Shown here piece after piece: positions 44,431 to 53,436 of a stretch of 64,000 nucleotides of DNA; within the stretch, counting starts at the first letter, position 1, and each line of letters opens with the position of its first letter. The translations under genes were made by a program, and so were the position numbers. Where the stretch lies: NCBI GenBank assembly GCA_039649115.1, contig JBBWZQ010000057.1:1-64000 (forward strand), given 5' to 3'. Under the pieces are notes generated by a model that saw nothing but the letters and a program-made list of their open reading frames with translations, had not been told where the DNA came from and did not search any database. Origin of the DNA: DATEJJ01 sp039649115. Lineage in GTDB: Bacteria; Actinomycetota; Actinomycetes; Mycobacteriales; Micromonosporaceae.

Positions 44431-46091
44431 CGACCGCAACCACCGGCGCGGTGGAGCGCAAGCACAGCCCGTGGCTCGTGCTCGTCGCACTGTGCCTCGG
44501 ATTCTTCATGATCTTGCTGGACACCACGATCGTGAACGTGGCGATCCCGGCGCTCAGCGAAGGGCTGCACGCCTCGCTCTCCGAGATCCTCTGGATCCTC
44601 AACGCTTACATCCTGGTCTACGCGGTACTGCTGATCACCGCGGGCCGGCTCGGCGACCTGTACGGCCCCAAGATGCTCTTCCTCGCCGGCCTGGTGGTGT
44701 TCACCGCCGCGTCGGTGGCGTGCGGCTTCGCGCAGAACCCGACCCAGCTGATCATCTTCCGGATCATCCAGGGCCTCGGCGGCGCGCTGCTCACCCCGCA
44801 GACGCTCTCGGTCATCACGATGATCTTCCCCCCGGACAAGCGCGGCGCGGCGTTCGGCCTGTGGGGTGCGGTGGCCGGCGTGGCCACGCTGGCCGGCCCG
44901 GTACTGGGCGGCTGGCTGGTCACCAACTTCGGCTGGCGCTGGATCTTCTTCGTCAACCTGCCGATCGGCATCGTCACGCTGATCATGGCTGCGATCGTCA
45001 TGCCCACCATCAAGCTCAACCGCAGGCACCGGCTCGACCTGCCCGGCGTCACCCTGTCGACCGCGGCGCTCTTCCTGATCACGTTCGGCCTCATCGAGGG
45101 CCAGTCGCACCGCTGGGGCAAGGTCTGGGGACCGTTCACGATCGTCGAGATCATCGCGGCCGGCGTCGTGCTGCTGGGCCTCTTCCTCTACCTGCAGTGG
45201 GCGGGCCGCAACGGCGAGCCGCTGGTGCCGTTCAGCATCTTCCGCGACCGCAATTTCTCGATCATGAACTTCGTCGTCATGGCGGTCGCGTTCGGCATGT
45301 TCGGCATGTTCCTGCCCCTGACGATCTTCCTGCAGTCGGTGCTCGGGTTGAGTGCGCTGCAGGCCGGCCTCACGTTCGCGCCGATGTCGTTGATCTCGAT
45401 GTTCGTCGCGCCGATGGCCGGGCGCCTCGCGGACAAGGCCGGCAAGTGGATCCTGTTCGTCGGCATGAGCCTCTTCGCCGGCGGCATGGGCCTCATCATC
45501 GCCGCGTCCCATCTGGGCATGAGCCGCTGGCACCTGCTGCCCGGCCTGATCGTGGCCGGCTTCGGCCTCGGCATGACCTTCGCGCCGCTGCAGACCGTCG
45601 CGATGCGCAACGTGCAGCCGCGGATGGCCGGTGCCGCGTCCGGGCTGATCAACACCACCCGTCAGCTCGGCGGCGTCATCGGTTCCGCCGCGGTGGGCGC
45701 GCTGCTCCAGGCGCAGCTCGCCGACAAGCTGAAGGCGGCTGCGGTCACGCACGTCGCGCAGTTGCCGCCGGACGTACCGCCCCAGGTGAAGTCGGGCGTC
45801 CTCAACGGGTTCAGCCACGCATCGGGTGACCTGCAAGTCGGCACCGGCCAGAACGGCATCTCGCTCGGCGGCGTGCCGGAGGCCTTCCGCGGCGTGGTCG
45901 GCCGGCTGGTCAAGACGATCTTCGACGAGGGCTACACCAACGCCATGCGGGTCACCCTGTGGCTGCCGATCGCGGTGATGGGTGTCGCGGCGCTGTCCAT
46001 CATCCTGGTGAAGGGCCATCGAAAGCAGGTCGCCGAGGAAGCGGCCGACAGCGAACCCGCGAGCGCCGTCGTGGCCGGCGGCGGCCACTGA
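44427..46091 (+). CDS. MFS drug efflux transporter, DHA2 (14-TM, EmrB/QacA) family
   Basis: Proton-driven multidrug exporter of 554 residues with about 14 membrane segments. MILLDTTIVNVAIPAL in TM1 is the DHA2 motif D1. GRLGDLYGPKMLF is motif A. GAVAGVATLAGPVLGGWLV is motif C of antiporters. A ~75-residue loop before the last TM (DKLKAAAVTHVAQLPPDVPP) is external. ATG 44427 overlaps the padR stop and follows GAGGAG. Substrate unknown; PadR control suggests a toxic aromatic or antibiotic. Confidence 0.93.
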   Translation: MTTATTGAVERKHSPWLVLVALCLGFFMILLDTTIVNVAIPALSEGLHASLSEILWILNAYILVYAVLLITAGRLGDLYGPKMLFLAGLVVFTAASVACGFAQNPTQLIIFRIIQGLGGALLTPQTLSVITMIFPPDKRGAAFGLWGAVAGVATLAGPVLGGWLVTNFGWRWIFFVNLPIGIVTLIMAAIVMPTIKLNRRHRLDLPGVTLSTAALFLITFGLIEGQSHRWGKVWGPFTIVEIIAAGVVLLGLFLYLQWAGRNGEPLVPFSIFRDRNFSIMNFVVMAVAFGMFGMFLPLTIFLQSVLGLSALQAGLTFAPMSLISMFVAPMAGRLADKAGKWILFVGMSLFAGGMGLIIAASHLGMSRWHLLPGLIVAGFGLGMTFAPLQTVAMRNVQPRMAGAASGLINTTRQLGGVIGSAAVGALLQAQLADKLKAAAVTHVAQLPPDVPPQVKSGVLNGFSHASGDLQVGTGQNGISLGGVPEAFRGVVGRLVKTIFDEGYTNAMRVTLWLPIAVMGVAALSIILVKGHRKQVAEEAADSEPASAVVAGGGH

Positions 46092-46100
46092 CACCGCGCT

Positions 46101-46535
46101 TCACGGAGCGAGGGACTTCTCGAAGCAGGTGCTGAGCGGGTTGCCGACGTACTCGCCGAAGGTGGGGATCTGCCGGTACCCCGCGGCCTTGTACAGACCG
46201 ATGGCCGGTGCGAGGAAGCTGCCCGTCTCCAGCCGCAGCGTGTGGTACCCGCGCATGGTGGCCCGCTCCTCCAGTGCCGCCAGGATCAGGCGCGAGAAGC
46301 CCCGGCCCCGGTGCGCCGGCCGCACGTACATCCGCTTGATCTCGCCGATACCGGCTTCGAGGTGCTGCAGCCCGCCGCACGCCATCGGTCGCCCGTCCAG
46401 GTACCCGAGGACGTATTCGACGCCGTCCCGCGGCGGGTACGGCACCGTACCGTCGACCGAGGCCAGCTCCGCCTGCTGCTCGTTGACGAGCTGCCGGAGC
46501 ATGCGATCCCCTGCCGTCGTCAGCGAGATGAGCAC
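46101..46535 (-). CDS. GNAT-family N-acetyltransferase
   Basis: A 144-residue acetyl-CoA-dependent transferase. The CoA pyrophosphate loop is MYVRPAHRGRGFSRLIL (~69-85, R-x2-G-x-G/A). LRLETGSFLAPAIGLYKAAGY is the motif B end, and GYRQIP follows. It is convergent with the efflux gene (9 bp between stops) and lies just after obg on the same strand. Acceptor substrate unknown. Confidence 0.9.
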   Translation of the reverse strand: MLISLTTAGDRMLRQLVNEQQAELASVDGTVPYPPRDGVEYVLGYLDGRPMACGGLQHLEAGIGEIKRMYVRPAHRGRGFSRLILAALEERATMRGYHTLRLETGSFLAPAIGLYKAAGYRQIPTFGEYVGNPLSTCFEKSLAP

Positions 46536-46544
46536 TGAACGACG

Positions 46545-47990
46545 CTAGTCGACGCCCATTTCCGGCGAGTTACCTGTCTCTTCCGGGGGACGCTGCCGGC
46601 GCTCCTTGCGGGCGGCCAGCCGCTGCGCGGCCGTCGGGCGGCCCGACTCCTCGTCCAGCCGGTGGTCGGTACCGCGCGGACCGGGGGTGTACTCCTGGCC
46701 GGCGAAGTGGGTGGGCTGCCAGTCGAACTCCCGATCGCCGATGCGCACCAGGCTGCCCGGCTCCGCACCGGACTTGGCCAGCACCTCCTCGACGCCCAGC
46801 CGGGCGAGCCGGTCCGCGAGGAACCCGACCGCCTCGTCGTTGTCGAAGTTGGTCTGCCGCACCCAGCGCTCCGGCTTGCCGCCCCGCACCAGGTACCCGC
46901 CGTCGTCCTCCTGCTCGACGGTGAACCCGTCGTCGTTCACGGCCAGCGGACGAAGGATGATCCGGGTCGCCTCGGCGGCCGGCGCGGTCGCCCGGTGCTG
47001 GCGCACCACCTCGGCGAGCGCGAACGTGAGCTCCTTGAGACCCTCCCGGGTCGCCGCGCTCACCTCGTACACCGGCATGCCGCGCGATTCGAGGTCGGGC
47101 CGGACGATCTCGGCGAGGTCCCGCCCGTCGGGCACATCGATCTTGTTGAGCACGACGATCCGCGGCCGGTCGGCGAGGCCCCCGTACGCGAGCAGCTCCC
47201 GCTCGATCGCGTCGATGTCCGCGACCGGGTCGCGGCCCGGCTCCATGGTCGCGGTGTCCACCACGTGCACCAGCACGGCGCACCGCTCGATGTGGCGCAG
47301 GAACGCGAGGCCGAGCCCCTTGCCGGACGCCGCACCGGGGATGAGCCCGGGCACGTCGGCGATCGTGAACGTCTCGTCGCCCGCCCGCACGACGCCGAGG
47401 TTGGGTACCAGCGTGGTGAACGGGTAGTCCGCGATCTTGGGTCGCGCCGCCGAGAGTACCGAGATGAGCGAGGACTTGCCGGCGCTGGGGAAGCCCACCA
47501 GCCCGACGTCGGCGACGCTCTTCAGCTCGAGGACCACGTCCAGCCGGTCACCGGGCTCGCCCAGCTCGGCGAAGCCGGGAGCCTTGCGCCTGCTGTTGGC
47601 GAGCGCCGCGTTGCCCCGACCGCCCCGACCGCCCCGCGCCGCGACGAACGCGGTGTCCTCGCCGACCAGATCGGCGAGCACCTCACCGTCGCCGGTCTGC
47701 ACCACGGTGCCGTCGGGTACCCGAAGCACCAGATCCTCGCCGTTGGCGCCGTGCCGGTTGCTACCCTGGCCGCCCTTGCCGTTCTCGGCCTTGACGTGCG
47801 GCCGGAAGTGGAAGTCCAGCAGTGTGTGCACGCCCGGGTCGACAACCAGTGTCACGTTGCCGCCGTGCCCGCCGTTGCCGCCGTCCGGGCCGCCGAACGG
47901 CTTGAACTTCTCGCGCAGGATCGAGGCACAGCCGTGGCCACCATCGCCGGCCTGGACGTGCAACACCACGCGGTCGACGAAGTTGGTCAC
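46545..47990 (-). CDS. obg: GTPase Obg (CgtA)
   Basis: Essential ribosome-assembly and stress GTPase, 481 residues. The Gly-rich Obg fold opens VDRVVLHVQAGDGGHGCAS. The G domain has VGFPSAGKSSLISVLSAARP (P-loop, ~165), DYPFTT, DVPGLIPGA and VLNKIDVPDG. The C-terminal OCT domain (~330-410) is followed by a charged tail (RLAARKERRQRPPEE). The GTG at 47990 is chosen; the frame extends further but without family similarity. In the usual rplU-rpmA-obg group. Confidence 0.96.
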   Translation of the reverse strand: MTNFVDRVVLHVQAGDGGHGCASILREKFKPFGGPDGGNGGHGGNVTLVVDPGVHTLLDFHFRPHVKAENGKGGQGSNRHGANGEDLVLRVPDGTVVQTGDGEVLADLVGEDTAFVAARGGRGGRGNAALANSRRKAPGFAELGEPGDRLDVVLELKSVADVGLVGFPSAGKSSLISVLSAARPKIADYPFTTLVPNLGVVRAGDETFTIADVPGLIPGAASGKGLGLAFLRHIERCAVLVHVVDTATMEPGRDPVADIDAIERELLAYGGLADRPRIVVLNKIDVPDGRDLAEIVRPDLESRGMPVYEVSAATREGLKELTFALAEVVRQHRATAPAAEATRIILRPLAVNDDGFTVEQEDDGGYLVRGGKPERWVRQTNFDNDEAVGFLADRLARLGVEEVLAKSGAEPGSLVRIGDREFDWQPTHFAGQEYTPGPRGTDHRLDEESGRPTAAQRLAARKERRQRPPEETGNSPEMGVD

Positions 47991-48018
47991 GAGAGAACCT
48001 CCGGGATCGCCGGAGGGA

Positions 48019-48276
48019 TCAGCCCTGCGCCGGAACGATGCTGACGATCTTGCGACCGCGCCTGGTGCCGAACTGGACACTGCCCGTGGCCAGCGCGAAC
48101 AGGGTGTCGTCGCTACCGCGTCCGACAAGGTCACCCGGGTGGAACTTGGTGCCCCGCTGGCGGATCAGGATCTCGCCCGCGTTGACCCGCTGGCCACCGA
48201 ACCTCTTGACGCCCAGCCGCTGCGCCGACGAGTCACGCCCGTTGCGCGAGCTGGACGCGCCCTTCTTGTGCGCCAT
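48019..48276 (-). CDS. rpmA: 50S ribosomal protein L27
   Basis: 85-residue protein near the peptidyl-transferase centre. It begins AHKKGASSSRNGRDSSAQRL, the mature-type N-terminus without the Firmicute cleavage extension. GGQRVNAGEILIRQRGTKFH and PGDLVGRGSDDTLFAL are diagnostic. It lies 28 bp upstream of obg. Confidence 0.97.
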   Translation of the reverse strand: MAHKKGASSSRNGRDSSAQRLGVKRFGGQRVNAGEILIRQRGTKFHPGDLVGRGSDDTLFALATGSVQFGTRRGRKIVSIVPAQG

Positions 48277-48351
48277 TGCTCAATCTCCCCATCGCTGCGG
48301 GCCTCCGGGCCCGCCCTCAGTATGCCGACCGGTGCACCGCCGGTGCGGCGG

Positions 48352-48666
48352 TTACCTGCCGGTCGAGATGCCGGTCACCTTCACGCGGGTCAGCGGCTGG
48401 CGGTGACCCTGGCGCTTGTGGTAGCCGGTCTTGCTCTTGAACTTGTGGATCCGGATCTTGGGGCCCTTGGTGTGCTCGACGACCTCCGCCGTCACCGCCA
48501 CGCTGGCCAGTTGTGCCGCGTCGGTCACCAGGTCTTCGCCGTCCACCAGCAGCACCGCCGCCAACGACACACCGTCGCCGGGCTTGCCGACGAGCTTCTC
48601 GACCTCGATCACGTCGCCCTCGGCAACCTTGTACTGCTTGCCGCCGGTCTTGACGATCGCGTACAT
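48352..48666 (-). CDS. rplU: 50S ribosomal protein L21
   Basis: 104-residue 23S rRNA-binding protein. YAIVKTGGKQYKVAEGD at the start and HKFKSKTGYHKRQGHRQP are family signatures. First gene of rplU-rpmA-obg; a 146-bp upstream gap to the lipoprotein gene should hold the promoter. Confidence 0.97.
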   Translation of the reverse strand: MYAIVKTGGKQYKVAEGDVIEVEKLVGKPGDGVSLAAVLLVDGEDLVTDAAQLASVAVTAEVVEHTKGPKIRIHKFKSKTGYHKRQGHRQPLTRVKVTGISTGR

Positions 48667-48812
48667 CGGACGCGGACTCCCTGTCGTTTGAGGCTGACCA
48701 GCGTGGCCGCTGGTGGATGGATCACGGTGCGCACAGACATGCGACAACCCGAGCGTGGGCCGGATGCAAGGGTACGCCATGGGTACCGGTACTCCCAAAC
48801 CGGAGGGAGGGC

Positions 48813-49337
48813 TCAGACGCACACCTTGTTCATCTCGTCCGTCGCCCGGGTCAGCTTCTCGATCACCGGAGCCAGATCGGACGCGGACCTGACGCCGGAC
48901 AGCAGGGCCGGATCGGTCGCCAGCGTGGTGATCTGATCGGCCGTGTGCCGGGCGGCCGCCCGCACCTCGCTGTCGTCCGCCGGGCCGGCCGCCGTCCGGA
49001 TCTTGGTGGCCAGCGTCCTGAGCCGCCCCTGCGCGCTGGTCCGCGCCTTGTCCGCCGCGGCCTTGTTGCCGCCGGTCAGGTGCCCGGCCAGGGTGCCGAG
49101 GTCGCCCCCGAAGGCGGCGGCACCCTCGGCGATGGCCCGGTTGATCGTGTCACACACCTGCCTCGTGTCGGCCGTCACGGGGACGGAGGCACGGGTGGAC
49201 GGGCTCGCCGGCACGGCCGCGCCGGCCGGACTCGTACCGCCGGCCGACGGGGTACCGCCCCCGTTGGCGGCACAGCCGGCGAGGCCGACCACCATCGCGG
49301 CCATCGGGGCCAGGCTCAGCACGGCCAGGCGTCGCAT
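48813..49337 (-). CDS. Putative lipoprotein, helical, unknown function
   Basis: 174 residues. Lipobox LAGC (Cys ~22) follows MRRLAVLSLAPMAAMVVG. A Gly/Ser/Pro spacer to ~50 leads to a domain predicted to be helical (VCDTINRAIAEGAAAFGGD to TRATDEMNKVCV). One Cys near each end of the helical part could be linked. GAGGAG lies before ATG 49337. No family recognised. It sits between rne and rplU, on the same strand. Confidence 0.75.
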   Translation of the reverse strand: MRRLAVLSLAPMAAMVVGLAGCAANGGGTPSAGGTSPAGAAVPASPSTRASVPVTADTRQVCDTINRAIAEGAAAFGGDLGTLAGHLTGGNKAAADKARTSAQGRLRTLATKIRTAAGPADDSEVRAAARHTADQITTLATDPALLSGVRSASDLAPVIEKLTRATDEMNKVCV

Positions 49338-49460
49338 CAATGCTCCTCGTGATCTCTCCGCTGCCGGTTCACACAGCTCCCGGTCACACACAGGGGCGAA
49401 GTCTACGCACGCCACGCAAGCTTCGGATCGAACGGTCTCAATACCAAGAGGCCGTACACG

Positions 49461-52400
49461 TCAGGGACGGGTGCGCCGCCGCGAGGCCCAGATCACCCGG
49501 CGCCGGCCGCCCAGCACCGCGCTGGCGGGCTCGGCCGAGGTCCCCGGGACGCCGTCGCCCCGGCTGTCGACCGCGTCGGGATCATCGGCAGAGGCCCGGA
49601 AATGCCCGTTTTCCCCGACCGGTACCGTGCCGATCGGCTCGAACTCGGCCTCCCCGCTGTCGCCGCGATCCTCGGCCGCGTCCGCCTCGATCGTGTCGAG
49701 GAGATCCTCCTCCGCGAGGTCGTCCTCGGCGAGATCCTCGTCCGCGAGATCGTCGGACCCGAGCCGCTCCGCGAGATCATCGGACCCGAGCCGCTCCGCG
49801 AGATCGTCGGACCCGAGCCGTTCCACCGAGTCGTCGTCCGAGTCGAGATCGTCGTCGGCCAGGTCGGGGGCCACCGCGGCACGGCCGGTGCCGGCCCACT
49901 CCGCGCCGGCCAGCGCCGGCGCCTCCTCGTCCAGCTGGTCCGGCTCGGCGGTGGCGGGCACCGCCGCGGCACCCCGGCGCCCGCGCCGGCGCCCGGTCGG
50001 GGCCGCCACCGGCTCCGGGGCCACCTTCGCCGGCTGCCGGCGCTCGGACACCGGATCGGTGTGGATGATCAGGCCGCGGCCCTTGCAGTGCTCGCAGGTC
50101 TCGCTGAACGCCTCCAGCAGGCCCTGGCCGATCCGCTTGCGCGTCATCTGCACCAGCCCCAGCGAGGTGATCTCGGTGACCTGGTGCTTGGTGCGGTCGC
50201 GCCCGAGGCACTCGGTCAGCCGGCGCAGCACCAGGTCGCGGTTGGACTCCAGCACCATGTCGATGAAGTCGATCACGATGATGCCGCCCTGGTCGCGCAG
50301 CCGCAGCTGGCGCACGATCTCCTCGGCCGCCTCCAGGTTGTTGCGGGTGACCGTCTCCTCTAGGTTGCCGCCGGTACCGGTGTACTTCCCGGTGTTGACG
50401 TCGATCACCGTCATCGCCTCGGTACGGTCGATCACGAGCGAGCCGCCGGAGGGCAGGTACACCTTGCGGTCCAGGCCCTTGAGGATCTGCTCGTCGATCC
50501 GGCGCTCGACGAAGACGTCGGCGCGGCCGGTGTGCCGGTGCAGCCGCGGAACGAGGTCCGGCGAGACGTGCTTGAGGTACATCTCGACCATCTCGTACGC
50601 GTCCGGGCCTTGGATCACGAGTTCCTTGAAGTCCTCGTTGAACAGGTCCCGGACCACCCTGATCACCAGGTCCGGCTCCTCGTACAGGAGTACCGGCGCG
50701 CCACCCTCGGCCGCCTTCGCCTGGATGTCCGACCACTGCGCCTGCAGGCGGGTGACGTCACGCTCCAGCTCGTCGGCCGCGGCACCCTCGGCGGCGGTAC
50801 GGACGATCACGCCCGCGCCGTCGGGGATGAGGTCCTTGAGGACGTCGCGCAGCCGCCGCCGCTCGTTGTCCGGCAGCTTGCGGCTGATCCCGGAGGCGTT
50901 GCCGTGCGGCACGTACACCAGGTGCCGGCCGGACAGCGCGATGTGGCTGCTCAGCCGGGCACCCTTGTGCCCGATCGGGTCCTTGGTCACCTGCACCAGC
51001 ACCGAGTCGCCCGACTTGAGGGCCTGCTCGATCGAGCGCGCCCGACCCTCCAGGCCGGTGGCGTCCCAGTTGACCTCGCCGGCGTACAGCACGGCGTTGC
51101 GCCCGCGCCCGATGTCGACGAAGGCCGCCTCCATGCTGGGCAGCACGTTCTGCACCTTGCCCAGGTACACGTTGCCGACCATCGAGGCCGTGCTCGCCCG
51201 GGTCACGTAGTGCTCCACGAGCACGCCGTCCTCGAGCACGCCGATCTGGGTGCGGTCGCCCCGTTCCCGGATCACCATGGCGCGGTCGACCGCCTCGCGG
51301 CGGGCCAGGAACTCCGACTCGGACAGGATCGGCGGCCGGGTGCGGCGCTGTTCCCGGCCGTCCCGGCGGCGCTGGCGCTTGGCCTCCAGCCGGGTGGATC
51401 CGGATACCCCCTGCACCTCGTCCCGGGGTGCCCTCGGCTGCCGGACCTTCACGACCGTGACCACGCCGTCCTCGGCCGTCTCGGTCGCCTCGTTGGCCGA
51501 GGAGCCGCGGCGGCGGCGCCGCCGGCGGCGGGTCAGCGGCTCGTCGGCCTCGGCCTCCTCCTCCGCCTCGGGCTCCTCCCCGGCGGCCTCGGCGCCGGGC
51601 TCGTCGTCCTCGCCGAATTCCTCGCCGTGCGTGCCGCGGCCCCGGCCGCGGCCGCGGCGGCCGCGCCGGCGGCGCCGCCGGCCGCCGACCATCTCGTATT
51701 CGTCGTCGTCCTCGGTGTCCTCGGCCTCTTCGGCCTCCGCGGTGCCGGTCTCCGCGGCCGTCTCCACAGGTTCGGGGGTACGCCGGGAGCGGCGCCGGGA
51801 CCGTGAGCGGCCAGTCTCCCCGGCCTCCTCGGCCTCGTCCCTGGACTCGGCACCGCGAGACTCGGCACCGCGCGATTCGGCACCGCGAGACTCGGCACCG
51901 CGCGATTCGGGACCGCGAGACTCGGCACCGCGTGACTCCGCCGGGCGGGACCCGCCGGCACGGGACGCGGCGGCGCGGGATCTGGTGGCCCTCGGCGCGG
52001 GACCGCCGGGCTCGACGCCACCGGCCTGCGCGGCACCGGCGTCCGCGGCGCGGGACTCGACCGGCTCGACCGGTACCTCCGGCGCCATGAACAGGACGGT
52101 GGCGGCGGCCGGTGCCTTGCGCCGCCGGCTCGGTGGCGCCTCGACCGCCTCGGCCGGTGGCGGGACCGGCGCGGCGCCCGGCTCCTCGCCCGCGACCGGG
52201 GCCGCCACCGAGGTGGCCGCCTTCCGGCGGCGGCTGCGGGGCGCCGGGGCTTCCGTACCCTCCTGGGCTTCTTGTGTAGACACGCCGGGTTCATCGGTGT
52301 CGGCGGCGCGCCGGCGGCGCCGGCTGGCCCGCGCGGGTGGCGCGTTCTCGGCGTCCGGAGCGGACGAGGGCTGCTCGCCCCCGGCCGGCTCCACGCTGTC

Positions 52401-52535
52401 GGTGGTCGCCGGCTCCGCCGCGGCCTTGGTCGTGCGCCGACGCGTCGGGCGCGCCCGGCGGGTCGTACCGGTCCCGCCGGCATCGCCGGCTGGCTGGGCG
52501 GCGGTCTGCTCGCCTGTTGGCTCGTTTTCGAGCAT
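49461..52535 (-). CDS. rne: Ribonuclease E/G with long disordered arms
   Basis: Endoribonuclease for mRNA decay and rRNA processing, 1,024 residues. The first ~400 are Ala/Glu/Arg-rich and disordered, containing R/K clusters such as RRRRRGRRGRGRGRG that can bind RNA. The S1 domain starts near VLVEHYVTRAS (~437). The catalytic DNase I-like site is TVIDVNTGKYTG (Asp ~710) and IIVIDFIDM (Asp ~755). The zinc-link CEHCKGRG is near 815. The ~200-residue tail is acidic. This central-domain architecture with both arms is typical of actinobacterial RNase E. ATG 52535 is preferred to 52613. Two in-frame tandem repeats lie in the arms. Confidence 0.94.
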   Translation of the reverse strand: MLENEPTGEQTAAQPAGDAGGTGTTRRARPTRRRTTKAAAEPATTDSVEPAGGEQPSSAPDAENAPPARASRRRRRAADTDEPGVSTQEAQEGTEAPAPRSRRRKAATSVAAPVAGEEPGAAPVPPPAEAVEAPPSRRRKAPAAATVLFMAPEVPVEPVESRAADAGAAQAGGVEPGGPAPRATRSRAAASRAGGSRPAESRGAESRGPESRGAESRGAESRGAESRGAESRDEAEEAGETGRSRSRRRSRRTPEPVETAAETGTAEAEEAEDTEDDDEYEMVGGRRRRRRGRRGRGRGRGTHGEEFGEDDEPGAEAAGEEPEAEEEAEADEPLTRRRRRRRRGSSANEATETAEDGVVTVVKVRQPRAPRDEVQGVSGSTRLEAKRQRRRDGREQRRTRPPILSESEFLARREAVDRAMVIRERGDRTQIGVLEDGVLVEHYVTRASTASMVGNVYLGKVQNVLPSMEAAFVDIGRGRNAVLYAGEVNWDATGLEGRARSIEQALKSGDSVLVQVTKDPIGHKGARLSSHIALSGRHLVYVPHGNASGISRKLPDNERRRLRDVLKDLIPDGAGVIVRTAAEGAAADELERDVTRLQAQWSDIQAKAAEGGAPVLLYEEPDLVIRVVRDLFNEDFKELVIQGPDAYEMVEMYLKHVSPDLVPRLHRHTGRADVFVERRIDEQILKGLDRKVYLPSGGSLVIDRTEAMTVIDVNTGKYTGTGGNLEETVTRNNLEAAEEIVRQLRLRDQGGIIVIDFIDMVLESNRDLVLRRLTECLGRDRTKHQVTEITSLGLVQMTRKRIGQGLLEAFSETCEHCKGRGLIIHTDPVSERRQPAKVAPEPVAAPTGRRRGRRGAAAVPATAEPDQLDEEAPALAGAEWAGTGRAAVAPDLADDDLDSDDDSVERLGSDDLAERLGSDDLAERLGSDDLADEDLAEDDLAEEDLLDTIEADAAEDRGDSGEAEFEPIGTVPVGENGHFRASADDPDAVDSRGDGVPGTSAEPASAVLGGRRRVIWASRRRTRP
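49750..49829 (-). repeat. In-frame tandem repeat in the RNase E acidic tail
   Basis: Three nearly identical 27-nt copies encode RLGSDDLAE, followed by shorter decayed copies (DEDLAEDDLAEEDLL) to about 49,696. It lies at residues ~900-945 of the RNase E tail, far from the catalytic core. Confidence 0.85.
51845..51950 (-). repeat. In-frame 15-nt tandem repeat in the RNase E N-terminal arm
   Basis: Seven copies of a 15-nt unit such as CTCGGCACCGCGAGA encode the pentapeptide AESRG (variants PESRG). The third-position changes alternate between copies, showing that the array has existed long enough to accumulate silent changes. Residues ~195-230. Confidence 0.85.
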
Positions 52536-52653
52536 GTCGGAACGTTCTCCAGTTCTGGCTTCCCCGGGCGCGTTGCCGCAGCCACGCAGGGACGCCGCGT
52601 GTGTTCCCGCCATCCGCGCCGGAGCGCGGGTGGTGCGAAGTCTCCAGCTCCGT

Positions 52654-53388
52654 CTAAGCCGGCGGAGCTCCGATGACTGCCTGGTCGCGGTCCGCCAGCA
52701 GCGGATCCACGAGTCCCCCCTGCGCGGTGAGCGTGCCCTGGGCCAGCCGCGTCACCATTGGTGGTGCCGGCGGCTCCAGGTCGGCCACGACGCGCAGACC
52801 GGAAAGGACGTCATCGGGTCGTACGGACGGGGTCACCTGCCGTACGACAAGGTCGAGTATCGCACACCGTGCCGCGTTGACCCCGGAAGGTGCCCCCATT
52901 GACGTGAGGCGGACCACCGGACTCCGTGCGTCAAACGTGCGCCGGCCCTGTTTCGTGAGCCGCTCGACCAGCACCTCGGGCGCGTCGAGGAACGCGGTGA
53001 CGGCCCGGGAGAGCTGCTCCAAAGGTACCCCGGCCAGCTCGATGCGCCAGTGCGACGCATCGATCCGGTCGGCCAGGCCGGCGCCCTGTGCGGCCACCGC
53101 CTCCAGCACGTCCAGCCCGGGCGACAGCGCGGCGTCCAGGGCGTCCCGTACCTGGTCGGGCTCGACCGGGCGGCGTACCGCGATCTCCAGGTACTCCGCC
53201 TCGCTGGCCACTCCGGTCGGCGCCGCGCTGGCGTACGAGATCCGCGGGTGCGGACTGAAGCCGTGCGAGAAGGCGATCGGCACCCCCGCCCGCAGTACCG
53301 CCCGTTCGAACGCGCGAGCAAAGTCACGGTGTGAGGTGAATCGCATCGGCCCCCGCTTGGCGTACCGCAGGCGGATCCGCTGGACCAC
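52654..53388 (-). CDS. TIGR03936-family protein, partner of the radical SAM protein
   Basis: A 244-residue cytoplasmic protein of the family that is always encoded beside, or fused to, TIGR03960-type radical SAM proteins. It starts with IRLRYAKRGPMRFTSHRDFA and contains GVPIAFSHGFSPHPRISYAS. GTG 53388 is the only reasonable start in frame. It lies 48 bp after the radical SAM gene and 118 bp before rne. Function unknown; proximity to rne and tRNA/rRNA genes hints at RNA modification. Confidence 0.88.
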   Translation of the reverse strand: MVQRIRLRYAKRGPMRFTSHRDFARAFERAVLRAGVPIAFSHGFSPHPRISYASAAPTGVASEAEYLEIAVRRPVEPDQVRDALDAALSPGLDVLEAVAAQGAGLADRIDASHWRIELAGVPLEQLSRAVTAFLDAPEVLVERLTKQGRRTFDARSPVVRLTSMGAPSGVNAARCAILDLVVRQVTPSVRPDDVLSGLRVVADLEPPAPPMVTRLAQGTLTAQGGLVDPLLADRDQAVIGAPPA

Positions 53389-53436
53389 CGGGTCCTGGGG
53401 ATTGTCCGGCTGTCGCTTGACGATCTCCTGATCTCC

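Noticed and set aside
51790..51960. CRISPR-like repeat
   Set aside because: The 15-nt units are directly adjacent without spacers and are in frame in RNase E.
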